Positions 51,170 through 60,136 of a stretch of 64,000 nucleotides of DNA are shown one piece after another; position 1 is the stretch's first letter; each line of letters opens with the position of its first letter. The notes beneath the pieces were generated by a model. That model was given only the letters and a program-made list of their open reading frames with translations. It had not been told where the DNA came from and did not search any database. Position numbers and translations under genes: made by a program. This DNA is from CAVTQY01 sp963736975 (lineage in GTDB: Bacteria; Pseudomonadota; Alphaproteobacteria; Acetobacterales; Acetobacteraceae). Location: contig CAVTQY010000001.1 in NCBI GenBank assembly GCA_963736975.1, positions 124,001-188,000 of the forward strand, written 5' to 3'.

Positions 51170-52507
51170 TCACGCGGGCAGCATTACCGTCGCCCGTACG
51201 CCGCCCGTGGGCCGATTGGCCAACGCGAGATCACCGCCATGCGCCCGCAGGATGTTGCGCGCGATCGGCAGGCCAAGCCCGACGCCCCCTGTCTCGCGGT
51301 TCCGGCTCGGTTCGCCGCGGTGAAACGGCTCGAACACACGGTCCAGCTCGCTCGGCGCGATACCGGGGCCGTCATCCTCCACCTCTATGACCAGCATTCC
51401 CCGATCGGCCGGCGCCAAGCGCACGCGCGCATTGCCACCATAGGCCAGTGCGTTCGACACCAGATTGGAGAAGGCGCGCTTCAGGCTGAGCGGGCGTGCC
51501 CGCACCGTCAGATGCCCGGGCCCTTCATAGACGAGGCGATCCGCCGCGTCCGGCCGCGCATCCGCCGTCTCGTCCAATACCGTCCGCAATAACTCCGCCA
51601 GATCGAGCGGCGTGACCGGCTCCGTCGTCTTCGCGTCGCGCCCGAATGCGAGCGTCGCCGAGACCATCGCCTCCAGCTCCTCGAGGTCGGTCAGCATTTT
51701 CCGCCGCTGCTCGTCGTCCTCCATGAACTCCGTGCGTAACTTGAGGCGGGTGATCGGTGTCCGCAGGTCGTGCCCGATCGCCGTCAGCAGCTCCGTGCGG
51801 TCCTGCACGAACCGCCTGATCCGGGCCGCCATCGTGTTGAACGCCGCCGCCGCGGTCGCTACTTCCAGCGGCCCGTCAGTCGGCAAAGGCGGAGCGTTCA
51901 CGTCGCGCCCGAGGGCCTCCGCGGCCGCTGCCAGCGTCGCCACCGGCGCCGTTAAACGGCGCACCGCCCATAAGGTCAGCGCCGCAGCCGCCATTGTCAT
52001 CAACACGAAAGCCCAGAGAAAGGCCGGGGAGGCCCACGGACGCAGCGGCCCCAACGCGACCGTCACGTTGAGCCATTCCCCGTCCGGCATGCGCAGACCA
52101 ACCTCCACCTGATGCCATTCGGGCCCGCCATACAGGACGAACTGTGTCGGCCGCAGCTTTCCCGGCATGGGGATCAGATCGAAATTCACCCGCCAAAAGC
52201 GCTGCACCGGAAACGGCGTCTCGGGCATCCGGGGCACCGGAGGCGTTTCACTGACCACGGCACGAACGCCCGGTCCCTCCCGGATCTCCCGCAACACCGT
52301 CTCCCGGCTGGCGGGGTCGGTCATCACCACGGCCCGATACAATCCCCCAACCCGCAGCGTCACGGCCCGCGCCTGCGCCAGACGCTGCAAATCCAACCGA
52401 TCAAAGGCATGAATCGTCAGGCCGGCCGCCTGCACGACCGCCAAGCCGATCAACAACACCGCCGCAGTCCGAGCCGCGAGGCTCCGCGGCCAGAGTGGAA
52501 GTCTCAT
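51170..52507 (-). CDS. Sensor histidine kinase, EnvZ-like
   Basis: 445 residues from ATG 52507. Two membrane helices (about 13-33 and 160-182) flank a periplasmic sensor of about 125 residues. HAMP follows (RRLTAPVATLAAAAEALG), then the H box IGHDLRTPITRLKL with H246, N box FSNLVSNALAYGG, and G boxes DDGPGI and GVGLGLPIARNI. The partner regulator is encoded 76 bp upstream on the same strand. The signal is unknown; the divergent exported protein at 53437 may be a target or a sensor partner. Confidence 0.9.
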   Translation of the reverse strand: MRLPLWPRSLAARTAAVLLIGLAVVQAAGLTIHAFDRLDLQRLAQARAVTLRVGGLYRAVVMTDPASRETVLREIREGPGVRAVVSETPPVPRMPETPFPVQRFWRVNFDLIPMPGKLRPTQFVLYGGPEWHQVEVGLRMPDGEWLNVTVALGPLRPWASPAFLWAFVLMTMAAAALTLWAVRRLTAPVATLAAAAEALGRDVNAPPLPTDGPLEVATAAAAFNTMAARIRRFVQDRTELLTAIGHDLRTPITRLKLRTEFMEDDEQRRKMLTDLEELEAMVSATLAFGRDAKTTEPVTPLDLAELLRTVLDETADARPDAADRLVYEGPGHLTVRARPLSLKRAFSNLVSNALAYGGNARVRLAPADRGMLVIEVEDDGPGIAPSELDRVFEPFHRGEPSRNRETGGVGLGLPIARNILRAHGGDLALANRPTGGVRATVMLPA

Positions 52508-52583
52508 GGTGATGCGCTCGGAGTAAGACGGGGGGGCTTTGCCCGCCCGGCACCCCCATTGGCCTTCCTCCAGACCACCACCC

Positions 52584-53303
52584 TCAGAGCCTTTCGACTG
52601 TGGCCGCGAGCACGTAGCCGCCGCCTCGGACGGTTTTGATGAGCTGGGCGCGGCGTCCGTCGTCTTCCAGTTTGCGGCGCAGGCGGCTGATGGCGACGTC
52701 GATGGCACGGTCGAATGGCCCGGCTTGTCGGCCGCGCAGCAGATCGAGCAGCATATCGCGTGTCAGCACTCGGTTGGAGCGTTCGACCAGTGCCAGCAAC
52801 AGGTCGTATTCGCCGCCGGTCAGCGCCACTTCGGCGCCCTCCGGATTGAGTAGGCGGCGCCGCGCCGGTTCCAGGGTCCAGCCGGAGAACCGCAGTGCGC
52901 GGGCGGTCGGTTCAGTGCGTTTGCCGCTGCCGTCGCCGGCCCGGCGCAGGACGGCGCGGATGCGCGCCAACAGCTCGCGCGGGTTGAACGGCTTCGCCAC
53001 GTAGTCATCGGCGCCGAGTTCCAGGCCGATGATGCGGTCGGTTTCCTCACCCATTGCCGTGAGCATGACGATCGGCACGTCGGATTGCGACCGCATCCAG
53101 CGTGCGAGGTCGAGCCCGCTCTCCCCCGGCAGCATCAGGTCGAGCACCACGAGGTGGTAGTGCCCGTTCAGCCAGGCCCGGCGGGTCTCGCGTCCGTCGC
53201 GGACCGTGGTGACCCGGATCTGATGGCGTTCCAGGAAACGGGCGAGCAGGTCGCGGATTTCCCGGTCGTCGTCCACCACCAGGACGTGCGGAATCTGTTC
53301 CAT
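52584..53303 (-). CDS. OmpR-family response regulator
   Basis: 239 residues from ATG 53303. The receiver has acidic residues 11-13 (VVDDD), phosphoacceptor D55 (VVLDLMLPGESG), T82 and K104 (VAKPFNPRE). The C-terminal winged helix has LTGGEYDLLLALVE and DVAISRLRRKLEDDGR with IKTVRGGGYVL. It is divergent from the exported protein at 53437, with 133 bp between starts; a tandem decamer there is the likely binding site. Confidence 0.93.
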   Translation of the reverse strand: MEQIPHVLVVDDDREIRDLLARFLERHQIRVTTVRDGRETRRAWLNGHYHLVVLDLMLPGESGLDLARWMRSQSDVPIVMLTAMGEETDRIIGLELGADDYVAKPFNPRELLARIRAVLRRAGDGSGKRTEPTARALRFSGWTLEPARRRLLNPEGAEVALTGGEYDLLLALVERSNRVLTRDMLLDLLRGRQAGPFDRAIDVAISRLRRKLEDDGRRAQLIKTVRGGGYVLAATVERL

Positions 53304-53344
53304 GTGGCGATCATAGAGATCGTGGTTCGGCTTCGGCAGGCGGA

Positions 53345-53364
53345 GTTGCATTTGGTTGCATTTC
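53345..53364 (+). promoter_or_regulatory. Tandem decamer, putative response regulator operator
   Basis: GTTGCATTTG (53345-53354) is followed at once by GTTGCATTTC (53355-53364). Two direct half-sites ten or eleven bases apart are the usual binding layout of OmpR/PhoB-type regulators, and the site is in the spacer between the regulator gene and the divergent exported protein gene. Binding there could control both. Confidence 0.6.
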
Positions 53365-53436
53365 GTCTCGCGTCCGCCGCATAGGCGCAAACGCCGTATG
53401 CCATGTGATGCGTCAGGAATGGAAAAGGAGACGACC

Positions 53437-53880
53437 ATGCGAAAGACTCTTTTGGCCGGCGTTATGGGGCTCGTTATCGGGGCGGGTGCCGGGGGCGCTG
53501 TGATTGCCTACAGCCAGCCGGCGGTACCGCCAGGCGGGCCGGGGCCGGTATCAGGACTGGAGGCACCTGGGCCGCACCCCGGCCCGGCGTGGATGCGCTG
53601 GATGCATCGCGGCCCCGGTGCGTGGCGGGCGGAGTTGCCATTCAACCCGGGTACCTTCGCGCTGTTCTTTCGTCCGGCTGACCGGCAGCTCACGCCGGAC
53701 GACGTGCAGAAGATCGCCGAGGCTTTCCTGCTGTGGAACGGCAATCACACCTGGAAGGTGATCGACGTGGCGCCGGGCAGCGATAACCAGGTCGGCTTCG
53801 CCTATGCCGCGCCGGATAATACCGTGATTGCGCGCTTTTCGATGGATATGCATACGGGGCGAGTGACCCGCACCGGTTAA
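53437..53880 (+). CDS. Small exported or membrane-anchored protein next to the two-component system
   Basis: 147 residues, start ATG 53437 after AAGGAG. An N-terminal hydrophobic helix (about 5-24, LLAGVMGLVIGAGAGGAVIA) is a signal or anchor. A proline/glycine-rich linker (28-60) follows, then a domain with TPDDVQKIAEAFLLWNGNHT and VGFAYAAPDNTVIARFSMDM. The end resembles small periplasmic beta-lamellar or PepSY-like sensors, but I cannot assign a family. Its divergent place beside an EnvZ/OmpR pair suggests it is regulated by it. Confidence 0.65.
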   Translation: MRKTLLAGVMGLVIGAGAGGAVIAYSQPAVPPGGPGPVSGLEAPGPHPGPAWMRWMHRGPGAWRAELPFNPGTFALFFRPADRQLTPDDVQKIAEAFLLWNGNHTWKVIDVAPGSDNQVGFAYAAPDNTVIARFSMDMHTGRVTRTG

Positions 53881-53924
53881 GGACGCGCAACGGTTTCTTC
53901 ACCAGGCTCGGCGAGGGTGGGCGC

Positions 53925-55046
53925 ATGCCAACGTCGTCCGCGCCGAACCTGCCATTGGTGCAGGCGTATCATCCCACGACGTTTTTGGAGCGCGGCGTCG
54001 CCGTGCCGTTCACGACGCCTATGTTGGCAGGGACCCGGGCACGGCCTGGGGAGCGCAGCGGCACCGAGCTGATCGTGCCGAATCCGGCCGGCGGGCGGGG
54101 TGTGTATATCCTGCCCTGGGCCGGCGTTTGCCAGCTCTGCCGGCCCACGGTGCACGACACCTGCATGAACGACAAGGTCGCCGCGCTGCGCAGCGTCACG
54201 CCGGCAACGATTCGCCAGGCCGCACGGGAAGTGGCGGCCCAGGGCCTTGCCGGGCACGACGCGAGGGCTGCCGCGGATGCTGCGGGGGCAAGCGAGTATC
54301 AGGACCGGCTGCTGACCAATTTCCTGCTGTTGCTGGCTTTGGTGGAGCAGGTGGACCCGGTGGGGCTTGGCCGAGTCCCGGAGAACCGGGCGCGGACCGC
54401 GGAGCTCGAATTGCGGGCCAAGCGTACCGTGATCGGGATCGCGCCGAAGCTCGGGCGGCCTGCGGACTCGATTGCGACGACGCTCGAGGAGATAGCCGGT
54501 ATTTTTGTGGGGATTGGGTTGCCCGGCCAGTCCTCGCCGGCCCGGGTTCCGCGATTGCTGGAGGCGCTTTGCCGGTTGCGGGCCGAGACGGCGGCCTGGG
54601 CGCGCGAGCACAATGACGAAAGCGGCGCCCAGGCGAGCATGGTCTCGAACGTTGCTGATCTGACCGTCTCCTGCGCGGAAAAGACGCTCGCCCAGGCCTA
54701 TGAGCTGACGCAGGACGTCGCCGGCCTGTTGCGCGAATGGGGGACGGCGCCGCAACGGGTGATCCAGCTCGTGGCTCGGCCGGAATGGCTGCTGGATGGG
54801 TGGGAGCAGATCTGCCTTATCTGGGAGTGCTCGGACGATGATGCGGCGCGGCGCAGCGCATTGGTGGAGATCAGCCTGCTGGTGCCGGTGTTGCCCAAGG
54901 AAACCTCCGACTGGGTGGGGACCAACATCGATGCTGACTTGGCGCTGCGGTTCCGGCGTACCGTGAGCCTGAACCAGGACTGGCGTACCGGGGCCGTGTT
55001 CGAGCGCATCGCCCGGAACGAAAAGCTGCGCGCTCTCGCGGCATGA
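53925..55046 (+). CDS. Conserved protein of unknown function
   Basis: 373 residues, no signal peptide or membrane helix. The N-terminal part is unusual (FLERGVAVPFTTPMLAGTRA, then GVYILPWAGVCQLCRPTVHD with two close cysteines, then TCMNDK), followed by a long helical region. It overlaps the next gene by four bases, so the pair is co-translated. I believe similar pairs occur in Acetobacteraceae genomes, but I know no function. GCATGCC context gives a weak ribosome site. Confidence 0.6.
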   Translation: MPTSSAPNLPLVQAYHPTTFLERGVAVPFTTPMLAGTRARPGERSGTELIVPNPAGGRGVYILPWAGVCQLCRPTVHDTCMNDKVAALRSVTPATIRQAAREVAAQGLAGHDARAAADAAGASEYQDRLLTNFLLLLALVEQVDPVGLGRVPENRARTAELELRAKRTVIGIAPKLGRPADSIATTLEEIAGIFVGIGLPGQSSPARVPRLLEALCRLRAETAAWAREHNDESGAQASMVSNVADLTVSCAEKTLAQAYELTQDVAGLLREWGTAPQRVIQLVARPEWLLDGWEQICLIWECSDDDAARRSALVEISLLVPVLPKETSDWVGTNIDADLALRFRRTVSLNQDWRTGAVFERIARNEKLRALAA

Positions 55047-56258
55047 AGGCGGCAGGACGGATGGCCCGTCAGCGTGAGCTGACGCGGGAGCTGGCGGTGG
55101 CGCGCGACGCGCAAGTGGCAAAGGTCGTGGCGCTGGTCGATGCGATGCGGGAGCGGGGGGCGGCGGATGAGCTGATCGCGCCGCTGCGGGCGCGGCTGCA
55201 TCATTTGCATGTGGACCGCCCGCTGCGTTTGGGGCGCCTGCTGTTTCTCCCGCTCGATCCGGTCATCGTGGATACGCGCGGCTGGCGGCCTGGGCAGCCG
55301 GCGGTGCCGCGCGGCGTGCTCGGGCCGTTGCTGGTGCTGGTACGGGACCGGCTGGGCGTGGCGGTGAACGCGATCGAGGGGTTGATTGCCGGCCATGGTA
55401 CGACGGATGCGGGTGTGGTCAGTCGCGCCGGGAGGATGCTATGGCCGCTCGCGGCGCGGGTGCTGCAGGCGGCGGCGGGCGGGATGGCGCCGGGCGGCTG
55501 GGGCGAGGATGGGGTGCCTGTTGACTGCTTCGGGGCGGTTGCGCGGGGCGTCGGCGGGGTTCTGGGGCAGGCCGTACAGGCTGGATTCGATTCTGGCAGC
55601 CTGTGTGCCGCCGGGAGATGAGAGCATTGCCGAGGTGCTGTCCGGCGCGGGTGCATGCGGGACGGAGGCATGGGCTCTGACGGTGGCCGTGCTGTTGGCT
55701 CGGCTGCCTGGGAAGCGCCAGGTCCTGCGGTTGCTGCGGGCTGCCGGCGGGGATGGCGGGGAATTGCGTGCCGCCGGCGAGCGGGCGGTGGATGCCGCAG
55801 TGCATCATGCTGCTTCTTCCGTGCAGCACCTGAGCGAGCGGGACCTTGCCGAGGCGGGCGCAGAGGTAGGAGTGGTGGCGGGGCTGATCGAGGAGTTGGG
55901 GGAGGCGGCGGGTCCGCAGCGGTTGGCGGCGCTGGCGGCGTTGCGGGTGGAGGCTGATCGGAGTTGCCGGAGCCGGTTTCAGGCGAGCCTCGAGTCGGAG
56001 CTTCTGGGGGTTGTTCGGAGCGTTCCGGCGGGAGAGCCCGAGGTTGTGAAAGGGCTTGAAGCGACGGCGCGCGAGCTGCGGCGGTTCGAGCGAGAGGCGC
56101 GGCGGATCGGCGGGGCTGAGGCATACGACGCGCTGCTGCGGCGGGCGGCGGCTGGGGTGGGTGCTGCCGAGCTTACGGTGGTAGAGAGGGTGCGGTTGGT
56201 GGAGATTCTGGCGGGACCGGAGGAGGCGATGCGGTTGTTTCGGGCGGGGGCGGGTTGA
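55043..56258 (+). CDS. Conserved helical protein of unknown function (one frameshift)
   Basis: Two open frames overlap: residues from ATG 55043 (MARQRELTRELAVARDAQ, then RPLRLGRLLFLPLDPVIVDT) run to about 55580, and the continuation (LDSILAACVPPGDESIAEVL onward, ending FRAGAG) is in the next phase. The total length is a multiple of three plus one, so one surplus base is present, probably in a G run near 55560-55580. Read together it is about 404 residues, alanine/leucine-rich and helical. It is coupled to the preceding unknown gene. G+C is very high here. Confidence 0.55.
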
Positions 56259-56336
56259 TCGGGCCTGGCGGGTGTGCCTTGGGAGCCGAGTTCATCCATT
56301 ATACCCGGCGAAAAGATTGACGCACCGCTCGCAAAC

Positions 56337-56404
56337 GTCATCGCGAGCGGAGCGAAGCGATCCGGTGCCGGCACGCTGGATTGCTTCGCTCCGCTCGCAA
56401 TGAC
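56337..56404. repeat. Long interspersed palindrome GTCATYGCGAGCGGAGCGAAGC
   Basis: GTCATCGCGAGCGGAGCGAA (from 56337) is inverted at 56378-56404 (TTCGCTCCGCTCGCAATGAC) with a 27-bp arm and a short middle containing GTGCCGGCAC. This is a known-looking dispersed palindromic repeat in many bacterial genomes. It lies in the 183-bp gap between the unknown gene and the end of addB and may act as a bidirectional terminator. Confidence 0.7.
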
Positions 56405-56441
56405 ACGTCTCATGAGTCCGGCTTTGGCCGCTTGGTATTAA

Positions 56442-59396
56442 TCAGGCGTCTTCGGCGGCGGCGGCCCATTCGGCGACACGGGCGAGTTGGCGGTAATTGG
56501 AGAAGCGCGGGGCACGGCCGGGATGCGGTTGCGAGAGGTAGCAGCGGCTGGGGTCGTCGAAGCAGTCGATAAGTTCGCCGAGTTTTTGCTCAGCGGTACG
56601 GATAGAGGCGGCCAGTTCGGCTGGTTGGCGGCGGAATAGCGATAGCTCCTCGCCGGGGACGTAACCACCGGTGATGTGCCAGTAGCTCAGCTCGGCGGGC
56701 CGGCCTTGGCGGTCCGCGCCGAACGCGCCGGCGGCGGCCATCGCGGCTTCCAGTGGCAGTTGCGGCGCCAGTCCGGCGGCTACCTCCTTGTTACCCGGCG
56801 GACTGCCGGTCTTGTAGTCCAGCAGCGCGAGGGTGCCGTCTGTGCGGCGCTCGATACGGTCGGCACGGGCGACCAGGGTGAACCGGCCGCCAGGGCGACG
56901 CAGTTCCCATTCCCCGGAGACTTCCGGCCATAAGGCTTCGATAGCCAGGTCGCTGCGGCGCTTCGTCTCGGTGACTGCGACCCAATCGGCGATGCGGGCG
57001 AGGCGCGGCGCCCACCAGTTCTGCAATGCCTCGCGCAATCCAGCGCGGGACATTGCGCCCCAGAGCTGCTCGCGCAGGTGCTCGGTTGCGTCAGCGGGCC
57101 AGCGCGCGCCGGTTTCCTCGAGGAAACGGCGCAGCCCGGCATGGACGAGCGAGCCGTAATCGGCGGCATCGGTTTCCTGCTCCAGCGGATCGAGCGGGGT
57201 GAGGCCGAGGATGTGGCGGGCGTAGATGGAATAGGGGTCGCGCAGCCAGGTTTCGATCTCGGTGACGCTGAGCCGGCGCGGGCGGCGCGAAACGGCCGGA
57301 CATGGGATGGGCGGAGGAACGGGGCGCGGGCCGTGCGCCGGTTGGTCCAGAGCGCGCAGCCAGCGGACCGCTGGATGGACAGGCACGGCGACGCCACGGC
57401 CGGCCAGGAACATTTCGAGCCGGGTCAGCCAGCGCGCGGGGACGGCCGGGGCGCCGTCGCGGCGGCGGGGGCAGGACAGCACCACTTTGGGTGCGGCGCA
57501 CGCTGCCAGGACGAAATCGTGCGCGGCCTGGCCGACCGACTCTTCCGGCGATGGCAGGCCCATCCGGGCGCGCATCGGGCGGGATAGCCACGGTCCGGGA
57601 TCGGTGGCGGCAGGCCAGACGCTCTCGACTAAGCCGCCGAGGACCATCAACTCGACGCTCTGCAGCCGAGCTTCCAGCAGGCCCCAGATGAAAAGGCGCG
57701 GGTGCTCGGCCCCGTTGCGGCCACGCAAGGCGCGCCGGCTGCGCACGACCGCGCCTTCCAGCACCGCATCGAGCAGGCTGGGCAGCACGGCGCGGGGCTG
57801 GGCAGGCAGGCCGGGGAGGCAGGCGCGGACGGAAGCGAGCCGGTCGGCAAGTGCCTCGCCTTCCTCGGCGGCCCAGAGCCGGGCCGTGCCCGGCGCTTCG
57901 TTGTTGGCTGCGAGGCGCTCCGCGGCGGCGATCAGCCCGGTGAGGGCCTCGTCAGGGAAGACCTCGACCGAGGCGGCGATGCGCAGAGCAGGTTCGAGGG
58001 CGTGTTCGACACGGTCGAGCAGATCGGATGCCTCTGCGTAGGTGGGTTGGCGTTGCGCGAGCGCCCGTCGGAGGCCGGTCAGGCCGGGGGCGGGGCGGGG
58101 GCCACGCAGGCAGGCGAGTTCCAGGGCGCGTGCGGCGGCGCGGCAGCGAGTCGGGGAGAGGCCGGCGGCGGCGAGCGGGTGTTTGAGGAGGGCAAGCAGG
58201 GGCACCGGTGCGAGTTCCTTGGCCACGGCGCGGGCCAGCAGGCGCAGGAAGACGGCGGGGGGCGTATCGGCAAGTGGCTCGCCGGCGCTGTCATCGGCGA
58301 CGATCTCGAAGCGGCCGAGTTCCGCGGTGACACGGGCGGCCAGCTCGCGGTCCGGCGTGACCAGGGCGGCACGGGCGCCGGGGTGTTCCAGCGCTTCCCT
58401 GAGCGCGATCGCGATCGCGGCGGCTTCCTCCTGCTGGTCGGTCGGGTCCAGGCGGAACAGACCGGCCATGTCGGGTCGCGGCGCGTGCTGCCAGTGTGTC
58501 AGGGCGGAACCGGGCAGCAGGGCGCTGCGCAAGGTGGCGAAACGTGGGTTGGGGCCGGTGGGGCTTGGGGCGGGCCAGAGGCGGACGTCGCCGCGGGTGG
58601 CGCCAAGGGCAAGGAGCAAGCCGCGCAGACCGGCCTGGCAATGTAACTCGTCCAGCGCGTCCCAGGCGTCCGCCGGCAGGTCGAGGTCGAGACCCGGCAG
58701 CAGAACGGCGCCGGTGGGTAGGCGCGCGACGGTCCGGGCGAGCCTGGCGACGGCCGGGATCCCGCCGGTGACGCCGGCGAGCAATACAGGGTAGGCGGGG
58801 ACGGTGCGCTCCCAAGCCGTGGCCTGCGCATCGAGCAGCGCCCTATGGCGAGCGGCTGGGTTCATCAGACCGTTGTCAGCGAGCCAGTCGGGCCACGTTG
58901 CGGTTACGATGCGCAAAAACGCCAGCGTGTGCGCCCAGTGCTGGGCGAAGGCGGGATCGGCGGCGTCGGGGAGGGTGGTTGCGAGGTCGATCTCGGCGCG
59001 GTCCGCCTCGTCCATCAGGGCGGCCAGCTCGACGGCGAGACGCCAGGCGCGATCGGCCGTGCGCGGTGCGCCGTCCTTGCCGCCCATTTTGAGAATGAGG
59101 CAGGAGAGGGCGGCGAGGCGCTGCATAGGCTCGACCGCCGGCGGCAGATCGAGTGCGCCGGCCAGGGCGAGCGGCGTTTCGTCCAGCGCACCGAGCGCGG
59201 AGATGCGGGGCAGCAGGAGGGCTCGACCGCCGGACACGAGCAGGAAAGCTTCGGCGAGGGCCCTGGCGGCGCGTCGGGTGGGCAGCAGGATCAGCCCGCT
59301 CGAGACGCGTTGCGGGTCGTTGTTGGCCCGGGCGAGCCATTCCGTCGCGACCGCATCCAGGAACGGAACATGCGGCGGCAAGGTGAACAGATTCAT
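56442..59396 (-). CDS. addB: Double-strand break repair protein AddB (alphaproteobacterial type)
   Basis: 984 residues. The N-terminus NLFTLPPHVPFLDAVATEWL and LLPTRRAARALAEAFL belong to the alpha-type AddB subfamily. The C-terminal nuclease has D860 and K862 in LLDYKTG. AddB acts with AddA to resect broken ends. addA should follow but is not there: the next bases are a palindrome and an unrelated convergent gene. It overlaps murU by four bases, so all four genes from tsaE are one operon. Confidence 0.92.
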   Translation of the reverse strand: MNLFTLPPHVPFLDAVATEWLARANNDPQRVSSGLILLPTRRAARALAEAFLLVSGGRALLLPRISALGALDETPLALAGALDLPPAVEPMQRLAALSCLILKMGGKDGAPRTADRAWRLAVELAALMDEADRAEIDLATTLPDAADPAFAQHWAHTLAFLRIVTATWPDWLADNGLMNPAARHRALLDAQATAWERTVPAYPVLLAGVTGGIPAVARLARTVARLPTGAVLLPGLDLDLPADAWDALDELHCQAGLRGLLLALGATRGDVRLWPAPSPTGPNPRFATLRSALLPGSALTHWQHAPRPDMAGLFRLDPTDQQEEAAAIAIALREALEHPGARAALVTPDRELAARVTAELGRFEIVADDSAGEPLADTPPAVFLRLLARAVAKELAPVPLLALLKHPLAAAGLSPTRCRAAARALELACLRGPRPAPGLTGLRRALAQRQPTYAEASDLLDRVEHALEPALRIAASVEVFPDEALTGLIAAAERLAANNEAPGTARLWAAEEGEALADRLASVRACLPGLPAQPRAVLPSLLDAVLEGAVVRSRRALRGRNGAEHPRLFIWGLLEARLQSVELMVLGGLVESVWPAATDPGPWLSRPMRARMGLPSPEESVGQAAHDFVLAACAAPKVVLSCPRRRDGAPAVPARWLTRLEMFLAGRGVAVPVHPAVRWLRALDQPAHGPRPVPPPIPCPAVSRRPRRLSVTEIETWLRDPYSIYARHILGLTPLDPLEQETDAADYGSLVHAGLRRFLEETGARWPADATEHLREQLWGAMSRAGLREALQNWWAPRLARIADWVAVTETKRRSDLAIEALWPEVSGEWELRRPGGRFTLVARADRIERRTDGTLALLDYKTGSPPGNKEVAAGLAPQLPLEAAMAAAGAFGADRQGRPAELSYWHITGGYVPGEELSLFRRQPAELAASIRTAEQKLGELIDCFDDPSRCYLSQPHPGRAPRFSNYRQLARVAEWAAAAEDA

Positions 59397-60136
59397 CGCG
59401 TCTCGCCGACGAGGCGGGCGTGCAGCAGGCTTTCGGCGGCCGAGAGGTCGGCGGGGGTGGAGAGGTGGAACCAGAGCCCGTCATGCACAACCGCGCGGAG
59501 GCGGCCGGCGGCGATCAGCCGGTCCCAGACGAGGTTCATGCTGAAGGGGCCGTCCGGCGTGCCGTCCAGCACGGTTCCATGAAGGAGATGCACGCCGGCA
59601 TAGACGTAGGGGGCGACCTCGCGCTGGCGGCGGCGGCGAACTTTGCCCCATTTGTCGATGGTGAAATCGCCGAGGCCGACATCGGCCTCAACCTGGCAAG
59701 TGCGGTGCACGAGCAGGACGTCTTCGGCGTCGCCCGTCTCGAAGACTTCGGTGAGGCGTTGGAGGCTGGGGTGGGGGCCGTCCAGCCAGAACGCGTCGCC
59801 GTTGACGACGAAGAACGGGTCGGAGCCCAGCAGGGGCCAGGCGGCGCGGACGCCGGCGCCTGTGTCCAGCAGCGTTTCTTCTTGCCGCAGGATGGTTTCC
59901 GGCGGCTTCTGGCGCGCGGACAGATGGGCAGCGAGGCGATTCGCCTGCCAGTGGGCGTTGACCACGACGCGTTCGACACCGGCCTCGGCCAGACGGTCGA
60001 GTGCGTGATCGATCAGCGATTTCCCGCCAAGCGGCAGCAGCGGCTTGGCCGTGTGATCGGTGAGCGGGCGCATGCGCGTGCCGCGACCGGCGGCGAGGAT
60101 CATTGCAGTCCGGGGGGCGGTCCGCGGGCGGATCAC
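59393..60136 (-). CDS. murU: Nucleotidyltransferase, MurU-like
   Basis: 247 residues. The sugar nucleotidyltransferase start is MILAAGRGTRMRPLTDHTAK followed by PLLPLGGKSLIDHAL, with FVVNGDAFW as metal-binding segment. With the adjacent AmgK-like kinase it should make UDP-MurNAc from MurNAc 1-phosphate, bypassing de novo synthesis in cell wall recycling. It overlaps both neighbours by four bases. A different nucleotide sugar is possible, but the pairing with amgK makes MurU the best call. Confidence 0.85.
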   Translation of the reverse strand: MIRPRTAPRTAMILAAGRGTRMRPLTDHTAKPLLPLGGKSLIDHALDRLAEAGVERVVVNAHWQANRLAAHLSARQKPPETILRQEETLLDTGAGVRAAWPLLGSDPFFVVNGDAFWLDGPHPSLQRLTEVFETGDAEDVLLVHRTCQVEADVGLGDFTIDKWGKVRRRRQREVAPYVYAGVHLLHGTVLDGTPDGPFSMNLVWDRLIAAGRLRAVVHDGLWFHLSTPADLSAAESLLHARLVGETR

